This document shows, piece after piece, positions 9,064 to 16,675 of a stretch of DNA of 64,000 nucleotides. The position numbers and the translations under genes were made by a program. Source of the DNA: an uncultured Chitinophaga sp. (GTDB lineage Bacteria; Bacteroidota; Bacteroidia; Chitinophagales; Chitinophagaceae); contig NZ_CAMLHC010000002.1 of the NCBI RefSeq assembly GCF_946479755.1, forward strand, positions 186,001-250,000, read 5' to 3'. The notes under the pieces are model-generated. The model made no database searches. It was given only the letters and a program-made list of their open reading frames with translations, and was not told the origin of the DNA. How positions within the stretch are numbered: the stretch's first letter is position 1; each line of letters opens with the position of its first letter.

Positions 9064-9071
9064 TATTTTTG
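9064..9071 (+). promoter_or_regulatory. TAnnTTTG-type -7 box directly before the start at 9076
   Basis: TATTTTTG fits TAnnTTTG and ends four bases before the ATG, the same geometry as the box before the AraC gene at 4197. This would give a very short or absent leader. Motif match only. Confidence 0.3.
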
Positions 9072-9075
9072 ACAG

Positions 9076-9561
9076 ATGAGTAACCCCCATTCATCGTACC
9101 AGTCCCCGTTCGGACTATTACAGGCCGAAGCAGCGCCAGACAACCAGTTTGTGTGGAAAGCCGGTTTTCCTCTTGAACATCCGTTATTCAGCGGCACTGT
9201 GCCGGTATATCTTCTCACAGCAGCGGAGCGGTTGTCTCCGGAGATGTTGCGTTTTACAGAAGAAATAGTGGCCCGCGCCGGGGAGTACATCGAAAAATCA
9301 CTGTTGTTTATCCAACAGACACTGGCCGGCGACCCTGATAAATACAATATCACGGCAGCCGAACGTCCCTGGCTGGACCTCCCTGTCAGCGAGTTTCCGC
9401 TGGAGTTTCCACAGTTTACCTTTTATGAATCAGAAGAGTGGTTGATGCACTTTGCAGGAGGGCGGTTTCAAATCTGTGACCCATATGGCATCGCCGTTAG
9501 TTATCGTTCTACCGTTCCCGTTAGCGTGGAGAACCTGGAAGACAGCGATCCCATGGAATAG
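9076..9561 (+). CDS. Hypothetical protein, 161 residues
   Basis: I do not recognise the family. The protein is soluble and acidic, without signal peptide or membrane segment. It is rich in aromatic residues and Pro (FPLEFPQFTFYESEEWLMHF) and ends VENLEDSDPME. The middle (PEMLRFTEEIVARAGEYIEKSLLFIQQTL) should be an amphipathic helix. The overall look recalls the small cytosolic immunity-type or DUF6985-like proteins of Bacteroidota, but that is only an impression. Codon use is like its neighbours, supporting a real gene. It is convergent with the acetyltransferase-ankyrin gene, whose stop lies 12 bases away. Confidence 0.7.
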   Translation: MSNPHSSYQSPFGLLQAEAAPDNQFVWKAGFPLEHPLFSGTVPVYLLTAAERLSPEMLRFTEEIVARAGEYIEKSLLFIQQTLAGDPDKYNITAAERPWLDLPVSEFPLEFPQFTFYESEEWLMHFAGGRFQICDPYGIAVSYRSTVPVSVENLEDSDPME

Positions 9562-9573
9562 ATGCCTGTTGGG

Positions 9574-10836
9574 TTAAAGTCCCTGTGCTGACTTATATGC
9601 TTTGATCATCGCTTCAATTACTGTTCTTTCCAGGTAGCCGGCCCATCCGAGTGCATCGCTTTCATGGATGGCGTCTGTAATTTGCAGGTCGGGCCCGGCA
9701 GATAAGGCCAGTTGTGCCAGCGCGATATCGTTTTTATCTACGGCGGCGTGTAGCAATGTATACTGAAAATTCCCGTACAGGCGGTTTATTTCTGCCGGGT
9801 TTTCTGCCAGCAGGGCGGCGGCACGGTCTTTCCAGCCGAGGTTCCATGCGTCCAGCGCGCTGCAGGTGACGCCGTGGGCGATCAGCCACTCTGCTGATGC
9901 CGGTTGCCGGCAGTGGACGGCCAATTCCAGCAGCTGCATGCCATTGCAGAGAGGCTTGTTAAGGTCAGCGCCGGCGAAAGCGGCCAATGCCGCCATATCT
10001 CCTTTGCCAACAGCTTCTGCGAGGGCTGTCTCGGCAGCGTCAGGCGGACGGCTTTGCAGCCGGTCGTCGGTGATCCACCAGGTAAGTCCGTCTCCTATCC
10101 ACTGAAAACCTAATTGCTCATATACTGGTCTGCCCATCGGGTTGGCATTGAGGGTGGCATAGTGATATCCTTTTTCCCGGGCGTACAGGCAGGCGGCGCT
10201 GACGATGGCTTTGCCGATACCCTTCCCTCTTGCTTCCGGTACCACGCCTACATTGTAAATACCGGCTACTCCGCCGCCGAATAACAGCAGCGTTTGCGCT
10301 ACGATGGTCCCGTTCAGGGTGGCAACAAAACGTTGTACCTGTGCAGGATCCTCGTGTTGCAGGCCTGTTGATCCGTTGCTGTTATTACCCGTATAAGGCA
10401 GCGCTGTAATGGTGTGTAGGGGCGTTTCATTGTCGGGGGCAATATGCAGGCCTTCCGGTGAGGGATAGCCGGTGTTGATCGTTTGCAGGTCCAGCGACAT
10501 CCAGCAGGGTTGCCATCCGGGCTGAAAGCCCCGTGCGAGGAGCAGTACGTCGAGATGTGCTGTTGCCGCCGGTTGTAAGGACCAGCATCCGATATGTTTT
10601 CCCTGCTGTCGCTGGTAGAAATCCATCATTGTGTTCAGCGGGGTAATGTTATCCGATAGTGCCGGAAAGAGGATGGTACCGGCACCTTCCTTTTCGGTGT
10701 AGGTCCAGCAAAGACCCTCTTGCTGGTGGATAACGCCGTTTTTAATGCGGGCATCGAGAAAAAACAGGTCGCGGTGGTTTTCCGCGATGGCAGCTTTGAG
10801 CTGTTGGGTGGTGGCGTTGCGGGTGATGATATGCAT
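9574..10836 (-). CDS. GNAT acetyltransferase fused to ankyrin repeats
   Basis: A 420-residue fusion. Residues from about 110 to 255 form a GCN5-type acetyltransferase: VGVVPEARGKGIGKAI is the acetyl-CoA pyrophosphate-binding motif A, and YATLNANPMGRPVYEQLGF is motif B. The following 165 residues are ankyrin-like helical repeats (AVGKGDMAALAAFAGADLN, LLELAVHCRQPASAEWLIAHG, TLLHAAVDKNDIALAQLALSAG). The ankyrin part probably holds a protein partner or substrate. The N-terminal 100 residues look like a second, degenerate GNAT half. The target is unknown. No operon partner is evident. Confidence 0.85.
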   Translation of the reverse strand: MHIITRNATTQQLKAAIAENHRDLFFLDARIKNGVIHQQEGLCWTYTEKEGAGTILFPALSDNITPLNTMMDFYQRQQGKHIGCWSLQPAATAHLDVLLLARGFQPGWQPCWMSLDLQTINTGYPSPEGLHIAPDNETPLHTITALPYTGNNSNGSTGLQHEDPAQVQRFVATLNGTIVAQTLLLFGGGVAGIYNVGVVPEARGKGIGKAIVSAACLYAREKGYHYATLNANPMGRPVYEQLGFQWIGDGLTWWITDDRLQSRPPDAAETALAEAVGKGDMAALAAFAGADLNKPLCNGMQLLELAVHCRQPASAEWLIAHGVTCSALDAWNLGWKDRAAALLAENPAEINRLYGNFQYTLLHAAVDKNDIALAQLALSAGPDLQITDAIHESDALGWAGYLERTVIEAMIKAYKSAQGL

Positions 10837-10910
10837 GAATTCAGGTTGACGAACAACGGAAATTTACGGATTATGGAACGAACATTCAAACCGGGGGAGG
10901 GTTAGGGCTA

Positions 10911-10947
10911 AAAAGAAAAAAGCCCACATTGTAAAAACAATGCAGGC
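10911..10947 (-). terminator. Intrinsic terminator of the sigma-fecR-GH2 strand
   Basis: On the minus strand an imperfect stem (CATTGT/ACAATG core with flanking GCC/GGC, 10922-10947) is followed by a T-run (A-run at 10911-10921 on the plus strand). A second small hairpin GGTGC-TTTC-GCACC lies just upstream at 10963-10976. It ends transcription coming from the genes at 10994-15831. Confidence 0.75.
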
Positions 10948-10993
10948 CTGTTCAGAATCCTTGGTGCTTTCGCACCGCAAATGAAAGTACTGT

Positions 10994-11383
10994 TTAAGCG
11001 GCGTTTTCTGTCAGTCCCCAGTCTTTATACTGTGCTCTTATCCTGCTCAGCATGGGACCTTCAAAGGCGACACATCCGCCGGCGAAAAACTCGGTCCATG
11101 TAAGATCACTGTTGAAGTGAGCGAGGGTGTAGCCGTTATCGAATGTCAGCAGGAGCTGATTTTTTTCCGGCAACACCTGGAACTGGCCGAGTGTGTTGAG
11201 CAGCAGCCTCCTGAGGGCGCCGCTGTCCATATAGCCTGCTGCTGTTTCATGGCACAAAGGGAAAAGGGTGTGTACCATCACGTAGTCAGACAGGAATGGT
11301 TGGACGTTAAAATGAGCAGCGGCGAGCAGTGACATTTCGTAGTATGCTGCCGCTGATTTCAGTTTATTTCCAGGTCTTTTCAC
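10994..11383 (-). CDS. Hypothetical protein, 129 residues, overlapping the GH2 gene
   Basis: I do not recognise this protein. It starts inside the last 20 bases of the GH2 gene, so it is likely translationally coupled to it, and ends just before a terminator. It has no signal peptide. The first half is helical (KSAAAYYEMSLLAAAHFN); the second holds beta-like segments (NQLLLTFDNGYTLAHFNSDLTWTEFF). Size and overlap suggest an accessory protein, but a cytoplasmic product beside a secreted enzyme may simply share the transcript. Confidence 0.65.
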   Translation of the reverse strand: MKRPGNKLKSAAAYYEMSLLAAAHFNVQPFLSDYVMVHTLFPLCHETAAGYMDSGALRRLLLNTLGQFQVLPEKNQLLLTFDNGYTLAHFNSDLTWTEFFAGGCVAFEGPMLSRIRAQYKDWGLTENAA

Positions 11384-14003
11384 CTTTTTTCATTTTATCG
11401 AGGATATCCTGATAAGTCTTTTTATCGCTGGCTGGTGCCAGTTCCACTGCCTTTTCTTCCGTAGCGATAGCATCGTCTTTTTTACCGGCTTTATAGAGCA
11501 CATTGGCATAAGTGTCAATGTAAGCCGGGTTGTTGTCCACTTTCAGCATGTGCTGGCACCAGTTGGCCGCATTACTGAGGTGGGTGGGGTCTGAGATGTT
11601 TTCGAAGACGGTCCACGCGTAGGTGTTCAGTTCATTGGCGGAAATGTACGGTGCGCATTTACCTACGTATTGATCGGCGGTAGCGGCGAAGTTGTTCCAG
11701 TCTTTGAGGTTCAGGAAGTGGATGGTTTTGGCGCGCAGGAATATTTCTTCTCCCGGGGCGCCGTATTGTTTGGTTTTTGCTTCTATTTTGTTCCAGTCGG
11801 GTGTGGTGGCTGCGTCCTGCACATAGGGCTGAATTTCTTCGCCGTAGATGATGGTCATCAGTTTCACGTCGGCCTGGCGTTTGCCCAGTGTCTGGTTGAT
11901 CTGGTCGCGGTTGTCCAGCAGGAGCGAGAAACCTTTGTCGCGGCTGTTGGTCGTGAATTTATTCACAAAGGACATCTGGCTGCGGGTTAAGGGCGCTTTC
12001 ATTTGTCCGATGTAGTCATTGGCAATTTTCACGGCGTTAGGTTTGTCGTTTACGCGCAGGGCCATTTGCGCGAGTTCCTGCAGGAAAGGACCGTCTTTTT
12101 TGCCGTTGTTGTATTCCGCCAGCAGGGCGGTGTACCGGTTGTCAGGATTGGTGGTGTCGATGTCTTTGACGATGAAGGCGGCGGCCACGTCGCTGGTAGG
12201 CGGTACGAAGGTGCTGTGTATCTGTCTCAGTTGTCCTACGGGTATTTTAATGACTTCACGGTCGTAGGAGATCAGGCCGTTTTCCTCTGTCTCCACATCG
12301 AACGGTTCTGTGTAGATGGAGCCGCTGAGTCCTTCTTCTTCATATATTTTCAGGTGTTTGTTCATGAAGCCGTATTTGCGGGCGAAGGCGGAAGCGGGAA
12401 TGGAGATATAGCCCCATCCGTCGGCTTCGTTCCATTGGTGGTTGGGCGTTTTAACCTGTACGCCACCCCATTCGCCGAGTACCCTGGCTTTGCCGGGAAG
12501 GGCAGGGGAAATGCCCGGACCGGGGTATTCATGTACGTCGGTGAGGTCGCTGCTTTTCCATTTTTCGTTGGCGTCTTTGGGAGACTCCCGGTCATAGTTT
12601 TCGCCGGTGTGGCCGTTAATGATACGGGAGGGGTCCATTTGTTTCATCGCTTCTGTGAGCCTTTGCTGATCGTACCGCGCCCATCCTTCATTGAACAATA
12701 CCCAGCACACGATAGAGGGGTGATTGAAGCAATGTTCTACGGTAGCGATGTTTTCTTTTTCAAAGTTTTTGCGGGCGTCTGCGGTGTTGTTGGCGCAGGT
12801 CACCATGTCCTGCCAAACGAGGATACCTTCTTTATCGCAGTGGTAATACCAGCGGGAGGGTTCTACTTTCACATGTTTGCGGATGGTATTGAAACCCATG
12901 GATTTGATGGCGAGTACATCGAATTTAAGCGCTTCGTCTGTAGGAGCGGTATACAGACCGTCGGGCCAGAAGCCCTGGTCGAGTACGCCGAGGTTATAGG
13001 TGTATTTGCCATTGAGGAAAATGCGGTCCTGTCCGTGTTCGTCTTTTTTGATTTCTATTTTGCGCATGCCGAAGTAGGAGCCGACGGTGTCGACTACTTT
13101 GTTGTTGTACAGCAGCTTTACGGTGAGGTTATAGAGGAAAGGTTCGTTGGGCGACCAGAGGCGGGCGTTGGGTACGGGCAGCCGGAGGGCGGTATTGGCT
13201 TTGCCTTTCACGCTGCCGATAACGGCGCCGTTGCTGGAGGCGATTGCTTCCACCGTATAGCCGTTGCCATTGCCGGCGGTGTTCACGCGGAGGTCGAGCT
13301 GTTGCTGGTCTACCTGCGGTGTCATTTTCAGTCCGTCGATATACACGGCCGGCACTGTTTCCAGCCATACCGTCTGCCAGATGCCGCTGGTGCCGGTGTA
13401 CAGGATGTTCTGGGGGTGCAGCACCTGTTTACCGTGCGGGTTGTCGCCGGCGTCGGTCGGATCGAGCACTGATAATACCAGTTCATTGTTTTTATCTTTC
13501 AGTTGATCTGTGATATCGAACTGGAACCCGGTATAGCCACCGGTGTGGTTGCCGATTTTTTTACCGTTGAGGTAGACGGTCGCATCGAAATCGACCGCGC
13601 CGAAATGCAGCAGCACCCTGTCTTTCCCTTTGGCGGCGGGTTTATCGAATGTTCTTTTATACCACAGGCGTTGATCGGGCTGTAATGTTTTTTTGACGCC
13701 GGAGAGGGCCGATTCGAGTGGGAAGGGAACGAGTATCTGGCCGTCAAACGAAGCGGGTGGTGCTTGTGTGCCGGCGCTGGTGATGGCGTATTGCCAGAGG
13801 CCGTTCAGGTTTTCCCAGTTGGGCCTTACCATTTGCGGCCGGGGGTACTCGGGCAGTGTGTTGGTAGGGCTGACATCTTTTGCCCACCTGGTTTGCAGGG
13901 GGGACGATGTCATTTTCCAGGATACTGCCGTTTGGCCGGATGCGAGGATACTGAGGGTGGTGCATCCTATAAGGAGGAATGCAACGCTGATTTGTCGTAA
14001 CAT
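11364..14003 (-). CDS. Secreted glycoside hydrolase family 2 enzyme with TPR-like C-terminal extension
   Basis: An 879-residue secreted enzyme. A signal peptide (about residues 1-24) is followed by the GH2 sugar-binding jelly roll (LNGLWQYAITSAG, GAVDFDATVYLNGKKIGNHTGGYTGFQFDIT), the immunoglobulin-like domain and the TIM barrel. The acid/base is predicted as Glu439 in VLFNEGW and the nucleophile as Glu511 in VLGEWGG. Family members are beta-galactosidases, glucuronidases or mannosidases; the specificity is not readable. The last 250 residues are not GH2. They look like TPR-type helices (ANELNTYAWTVFENISD, AYIDTYANVLYKAGKKDDAI, EKAVELAPASDKKTYQDIL) more often seen at the end of Bacteroidota thioredoxin-like proteins. 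It lies 121 bases downstream of fecR on the same strand. Confidence 0.9.
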   Translation of the reverse strand: MLRQISVAFLLIGCTTLSILASGQTAVSWKMTSSPLQTRWAKDVSPTNTLPEYPRPQMVRPNWENLNGLWQYAITSAGTQAPPASFDGQILVPFPLESALSGVKKTLQPDQRLWYKRTFDKPAAKGKDRVLLHFGAVDFDATVYLNGKKIGNHTGGYTGFQFDITDQLKDKNNELVLSVLDPTDAGDNPHGKQVLHPQNILYTGTSGIWQTVWLETVPAVYIDGLKMTPQVDQQQLDLRVNTAGNGNGYTVEAIASSNGAVIGSVKGKANTALRLPVPNARLWSPNEPFLYNLTVKLLYNNKVVDTVGSYFGMRKIEIKKDEHGQDRIFLNGKYTYNLGVLDQGFWPDGLYTAPTDEALKFDVLAIKSMGFNTIRKHVKVEPSRWYYHCDKEGILVWQDMVTCANNTADARKNFEKENIATVEHCFNHPSIVCWVLFNEGWARYDQQRLTEAMKQMDPSRIINGHTGENYDRESPKDANEKWKSSDLTDVHEYPGPGISPALPGKARVLGEWGGVQVKTPNHQWNEADGWGYISIPASAFARKYGFMNKHLKIYEEEGLSGSIYTEPFDVETEENGLISYDREVIKIPVGQLRQIHSTFVPPTSDVAAAFIVKDIDTTNPDNRYTALLAEYNNGKKDGPFLQELAQMALRVNDKPNAVKIANDYIGQMKAPLTRSQMSFVNKFTTNSRDKGFSLLLDNRDQINQTLGKRQADVKLMTIIYGEEIQPYVQDAATTPDWNKIEAKTKQYGAPGEEIFLRAKTIHFLNLKDWNNFAATADQYVGKCAPYISANELNTYAWTVFENISDPTHLSNAANWCQHMLKVDNNPAYIDTYANVLYKAGKKDDAIATEEKAVELAPASDKKTYQDILDKMKKGEKTWK

Positions 14004-14124
14004 GTTTCAGGTCGGTTAAAATAAAATAGATAATCGATGTCTATAATATACGCAATGCGGGTGCTTACAGGCCGCAGCCGTGTATTCTGGTCGGTTTTGG
14101 GGAACAGTGCCTTATTAAAAGTGC

Positions 14125-15240
14125 CTATTCAAAATGGAGAACGCCTTGCTGATCGTAGCTGGATTTGATGCCGTCTGCGCGTTCCAGGTTATGCAGGAAG
14201 GCCTGCAGGGGCTGGTTTCTGTCGATGATGCCGAAGAAGCGTCTGCTGCGGACTCTTGGATTATCCAGGGCGATGGTGACGCCGAACCACCGCATGATAA
14301 CGGGGGCGAGTTCCTGCAGGGAAGCGTTTTCAAAGGTGTATACGCCGGTGCGCCAGCCCAGCACCTTGTCCGCATCGAAGGTCTCTTTGGTGATGCCGTT
14401 ACGGGCGCTGGTGAGTTCGTATCCTGGTTTGAGGACGATGTCCTTTTTGCCGGTAGCTACTTTCACGGAGCCTTCCACGAGGGCCACTTTCACGAGGCCC
14501 GAATCATAGGTATTGATATTAAAGGCTGTGCCCAGTACGTTCACCGTATTGCCGGGCAGGTGCACGATAAAGGGCTGGTCTGCTTTGGCGGCAACCTGTA
14601 TATAGGCTTCCCCGTTGATCGTCACTTCGCGGGTTTTGCCCGGGAAGGTGAACGGGAAGCTGATGGTGGTGGCGGCGTTCAGTTGTATGCGGGTGCCATC
14701 TGCCAGCAGCAGGTGATAGTCTTTGCCTGCCGGAACGGTGAGGGTGTTGATCCCGCTGCCGCCCTGGTGGCTGGCGTCGAAGCTGAGCGTACGCTGCGTG
14801 TTGTTTAATATGGCGTTGCCCACCCGGATGCCTGCGGAGTCGTTGCTGAGGTCGATGGTTTTGCCTTCAGCCGTCACGAGGCGGATGGTATTGGGAACGC
14901 TGTCCGATACGGCTGCCAGCGGTGGCCGTTCAGCAGGTCTGAACAGGTACCAGCCGGCGGTAATGGCGAGCAAACAGGCGGCGGCAATACTGCTGACTTT
15001 CAGGACATAACGACGCCCGCTCCGTTTATTGAGGTCTGTCAGGACCTCCTCAACGGGATGCTGATCATGGCTTTCGCTAGCATCAGCCAGTAGCCGGGAG
15101 CGGTCGCGCTGGATGCTTTCCCAGATATTGCGTGCCTGGAGATCTTCCCTGATGGCGCTGTGCAGAAAGGCTTTATCGTCCTCGCTGATCATATCCAGCA
15201 GCTCATCCAGGGAGAGCTCTCTGATTTTTTCATAATCCAT
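14125..15240 (-). CDS. FecR-family anti-sigma factor
   Basis: Transmembrane anti-sigma regulator of 371 residues. The cytoplasmic N-terminal 75 residues would bind the sigma factor, one membrane helix follows (about 79-100, SSIAAACLLAITAGWYLF), then the periplasmic FecR domain (NTLTVPAGKDYHLLLADGTRIQLNA, GEAYIQVA, GTAFNINTYDSGLVKVALVEGSV in sequence) and a C-terminal DUF4974 domain (NASLQELAPVIMRWFGVTIAL). The family normally receives a signal through the STN domain of a TonB-dependent receptor. Here the nearest STN domain is the lone protein encoded divergently at 16246. It starts 45 bases after the sigma stop codon. Confidence 0.92.
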   Translation of the reverse strand: MDYEKIRELSLDELLDMISEDDKAFLHSAIREDLQARNIWESIQRDRSRLLADASESHDQHPVEEVLTDLNKRSGRRYVLKVSSIAAACLLAITAGWYLFRPAERPPLAAVSDSVPNTIRLVTAEGKTIDLSNDSAGIRVGNAILNNTQRTLSFDASHQGGSGINTLTVPAGKDYHLLLADGTRIQLNAATTISFPFTFPGKTREVTINGEAYIQVAAKADQPFIVHLPGNTVNVLGTAFNINTYDSGLVKVALVEGSVKVATGKKDIVLKPGYELTSARNGITKETFDADKVLGWRTGVYTFENASLQELAPVIMRWFGVTIALDNPRVRSRRFFGIIDRNQPLQAFLHNLERADGIKSSYDQQGVLHFE

Positions 15241-15275
15241 TTGAATCGGATGTTATCCTATTAACGGTGTTCACG

Positions 15276-15289
15276 ACAAAAAGTACTAT
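15276..15289 (-). promoter_or_regulatory. Candidate ECF-sigma motif, copy upstream of fecR
   Basis: Read on the minus strand this is ATAGTACTTTTTGT. It overlaps the stop codon of the sigma gene and lies 36-49 bases upstream of the fecR start. The identical 14 bases occur, in the same orientation relative to the downstream gene, at 16111-16124 before the STN gene. Exact identity at the two related genes suggests a shared promoter or operator. A weaker relative, ATAGGCACTTTTAAT, is found on the minus strand at the fecR stop, upstream of the GH2 gene. Confidence 0.45.
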
Positions 15290-15831
15290 AGGTCGCGGGA
15301 AGATTTTAGTTTTTTTCTCAGAATTCTGAGGGTAGTGCTCATTTGATTTTTCACCGTTTGCAGAGAGAGGTTTTTTTCCGCCACGATTTCCCGTTGCGTT
15401 TTATCTTCCATGTATGACATTTCAAAGACAGTGCGCTGGGCTACCGGCAGGGCGTTAATGGCGGTGGCCAGCTGAAGTGACAGTTCTTTACGTTCCATAG
15501 GATTAATACAGGTGGTGAGCTCTTTGAGGCTCATATATTGATGTACATTACGCTCCTTTACCACACTGCGCCGGATCCGGTCCATACATTTGTTCCGCAC
15601 ACAGGTGGCCAGATAACTTTTCAGATGAAGATTGTCCGCCAGCTTGTCCCTGCGGTTCCAGATAATAATCAGCACATCGTGCACCACGTCCGCCGCCTCC
15701 TCCGCGTCTTTCAACACGTAGTTGGCCTCGATGTGCAGCCGTTTGTAATAACGGTTATAAAGCTGGGTGAATGCCCACTCGCTGCCGATCTTCAGATCAG
15801 CTACCAATTGTGCATCAGTGTAAGGTTCCAT
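15286..15831 (-). CDS. RNA polymerase ECF sigma-70 factor, FecI-like Bacteroides type
   Basis: Extracytoplasmic-function sigma factor of 181 residues. Region 2 is seen in FTQLYNRYYKRLHIEANYVL and the DNA-melting segment DAEEAADVVHDVLIIIWNRR. Region 4 is seen in LPVAQRTVFEMSYMEDKTQREIVAEKNLSLQTVKNQM, quoted here as two pieces joined at the helix-turn-helix (QREIVAEK then LSLQTVKNQMS). The first ATG is at 15831; the extra upstream TTG start is unlikely. It precedes fecR on the same strand, the normal order. Its usual SusC/SusD targets are absent from the window. Confidence 0.92.
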   Translation of the reverse strand: MEPYTDAQLVADLKIGSEWAFTQLYNRYYKRLHIEANYVLKDAEEAADVVHDVLIIIWNRRDKLADNLHLKSYLATCVRNKCMDRIRRSVVKERNVHQYMSLKELTTCINPMERKELSLQLATAINALPVAQRTVFEMSYMEDKTQREIVAEKNLSLQTVKNQMSTTLRILRKKLKSSRDL

Positions 15832-16245
15832 CGTACTTTCCCCCAATTGAATTATGTTTTAGCATAACTTACCGGTCAATAAAAAATATTCCCTGTATCT
15901 GCCAATGGTTATCCGGGAATAATAAAAAATAAAGGGGTCTTCAGAACAGTTACATGAATAGTATTAACTGTACGTTAATATACTGTTACCAAATTAAGAT
16001 ATTCTGCCATCGGGGAAACAGCCGCAACCATCATAGATTTGTTAAGCATTTGTAAAGCACGATTTAGTTACCGGCGACTTATTAAGCTTCGCGGAATTAA
16101 CAGTCGGGTGATAGTACTTTTTGTGGCCCGATGCGTTTGGATATATGTAATGAATTTTTACGATCCAGCACTGTCATTGAAAAACCCCTGACCGGTATCA
16201 CCCCTTTAGCTATTCACGATTCCAAACTTCCCTCGTCATTATTTT
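15832..16245. other. Divergent regulatory spacer between sigma and STN genes
   Basis: This 414-base AT-rich stretch separates the sigma gene (minus) from the STN gene (plus) and contains no convincing gene. It holds the second copy of the ATAGTACTTTTTGT motif (16111-16124), several TTAA/TTAAT clusters around 15955-16000 and a small frame at 16131 that merely overlaps the STN gene out of frame. It should carry the promoters in both directions. Confidence 0.7.
16111..16124 (+). promoter_or_regulatory. Candidate ECF-sigma motif, copy upstream of the STN gene
   Basis: ATAGTACTTTTTGT on the plus strand, about 122 bases before the STN start. It is identical to the element before fecR and similarly oriented. 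If it is a promoter, the STN gene has a leader of roughly 100 bases, and transcription could continue into the flavoprotein gene 64 bases beyond the STN gene. Confidence 0.45.
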
Positions 16246-16611
16246 ATGAAGACACGTTTCCTTATCCTCTGGCTCCCCCTCTTTTACCTCTCACCTCATC
16301 ATACAGCCAGTCAGGCGGAGAAAATAAAAGTCAGTGTGAACGTCCGCAACGCCCCGCTGCGGGAAGTATTCAAACTGATCAGCCAGCAGACAGGCCTCCG
16401 CTTCTTCGGCAGTAACACCGCTCCCTACGACGCCAAAGTGTCCCTGCAACAGTCAGGGGCAGAACTGCGCAGCCTGCTCGATGAAATACTGCTGCCGCTC
16501 CACTACTCCTGGGAAATATCCGGCAAAGTGATCATCATCAGCAAAAAAAATGCGCCGGCCATCGCTCCGCCAGCGGATATCGTCACCCCCAACGCTCCCC
16601 ATTCTCCCTGA
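16246..16611 (+). CDS. Stand-alone secreted STN-domain protein (SusC N-terminal signalling domain only)
   Basis: A 121-residue protein consisting of a signal peptide (about 1-22) and a single secretin/TonB short N-terminal domain: IKVSVNVRNAPLREVFKLIS, TGLRFFG, KVSLQQSGAELRSLLDEIL, LHYSWEISGKVIIISKK. In SusC-type TonB receptors this domain reports to FecR and is followed by a carboxypeptidase-regulatory-like domain, plug and barrel. Here the frame ends after a Pro/Ala-rich tail, and no receptor sequence follows in any frame. It is either a remnant of a lost receptor or a free periplasmic partner of the FecR encoded next door. Start at the ATG at 16246, which gives a good signal peptide. Confidence 0.85.
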   Translation: MKTRFLILWLPLFYLSPHHTASQAEKIKVSVNVRNAPLREVFKLISQQTGLRFFGSNTAPYDAKVSLQQSGAELRSLLDEILLPLHYSWEISGKVIIISKKNAPAIAPPADIVTPNAPHSP

Positions 16612-16675
16612 CCACCCGCACCGGCCCACTGCCGCCAAACGGCAACTGTACTGTTAAATATGTCGTATATTGCCC

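Noticed and set aside
12003..13472. Long open frame on the plus strand antisense to the GH2 gene (489 codons)
   Set aside because: It is a shadow of the GH2 coding strand. The predicted protein is Phe/Val/Gly-rich with no recognisable domain, and the GH2 frame has a clear family match.
11364..16611. A polysaccharide utilisation locus
   Set aside because: Sigma, FecR, STN and GH2 genes are present, but there is no SusC receptor or SusD-like protein in the window, which are needed to call one.
16630..16644. Terminator between the STN gene and the flavoprotein gene
   Set aside because: Only a five-bp stem (TGCCG/CGGCA) without a following T-run; too weak to separate the genes.
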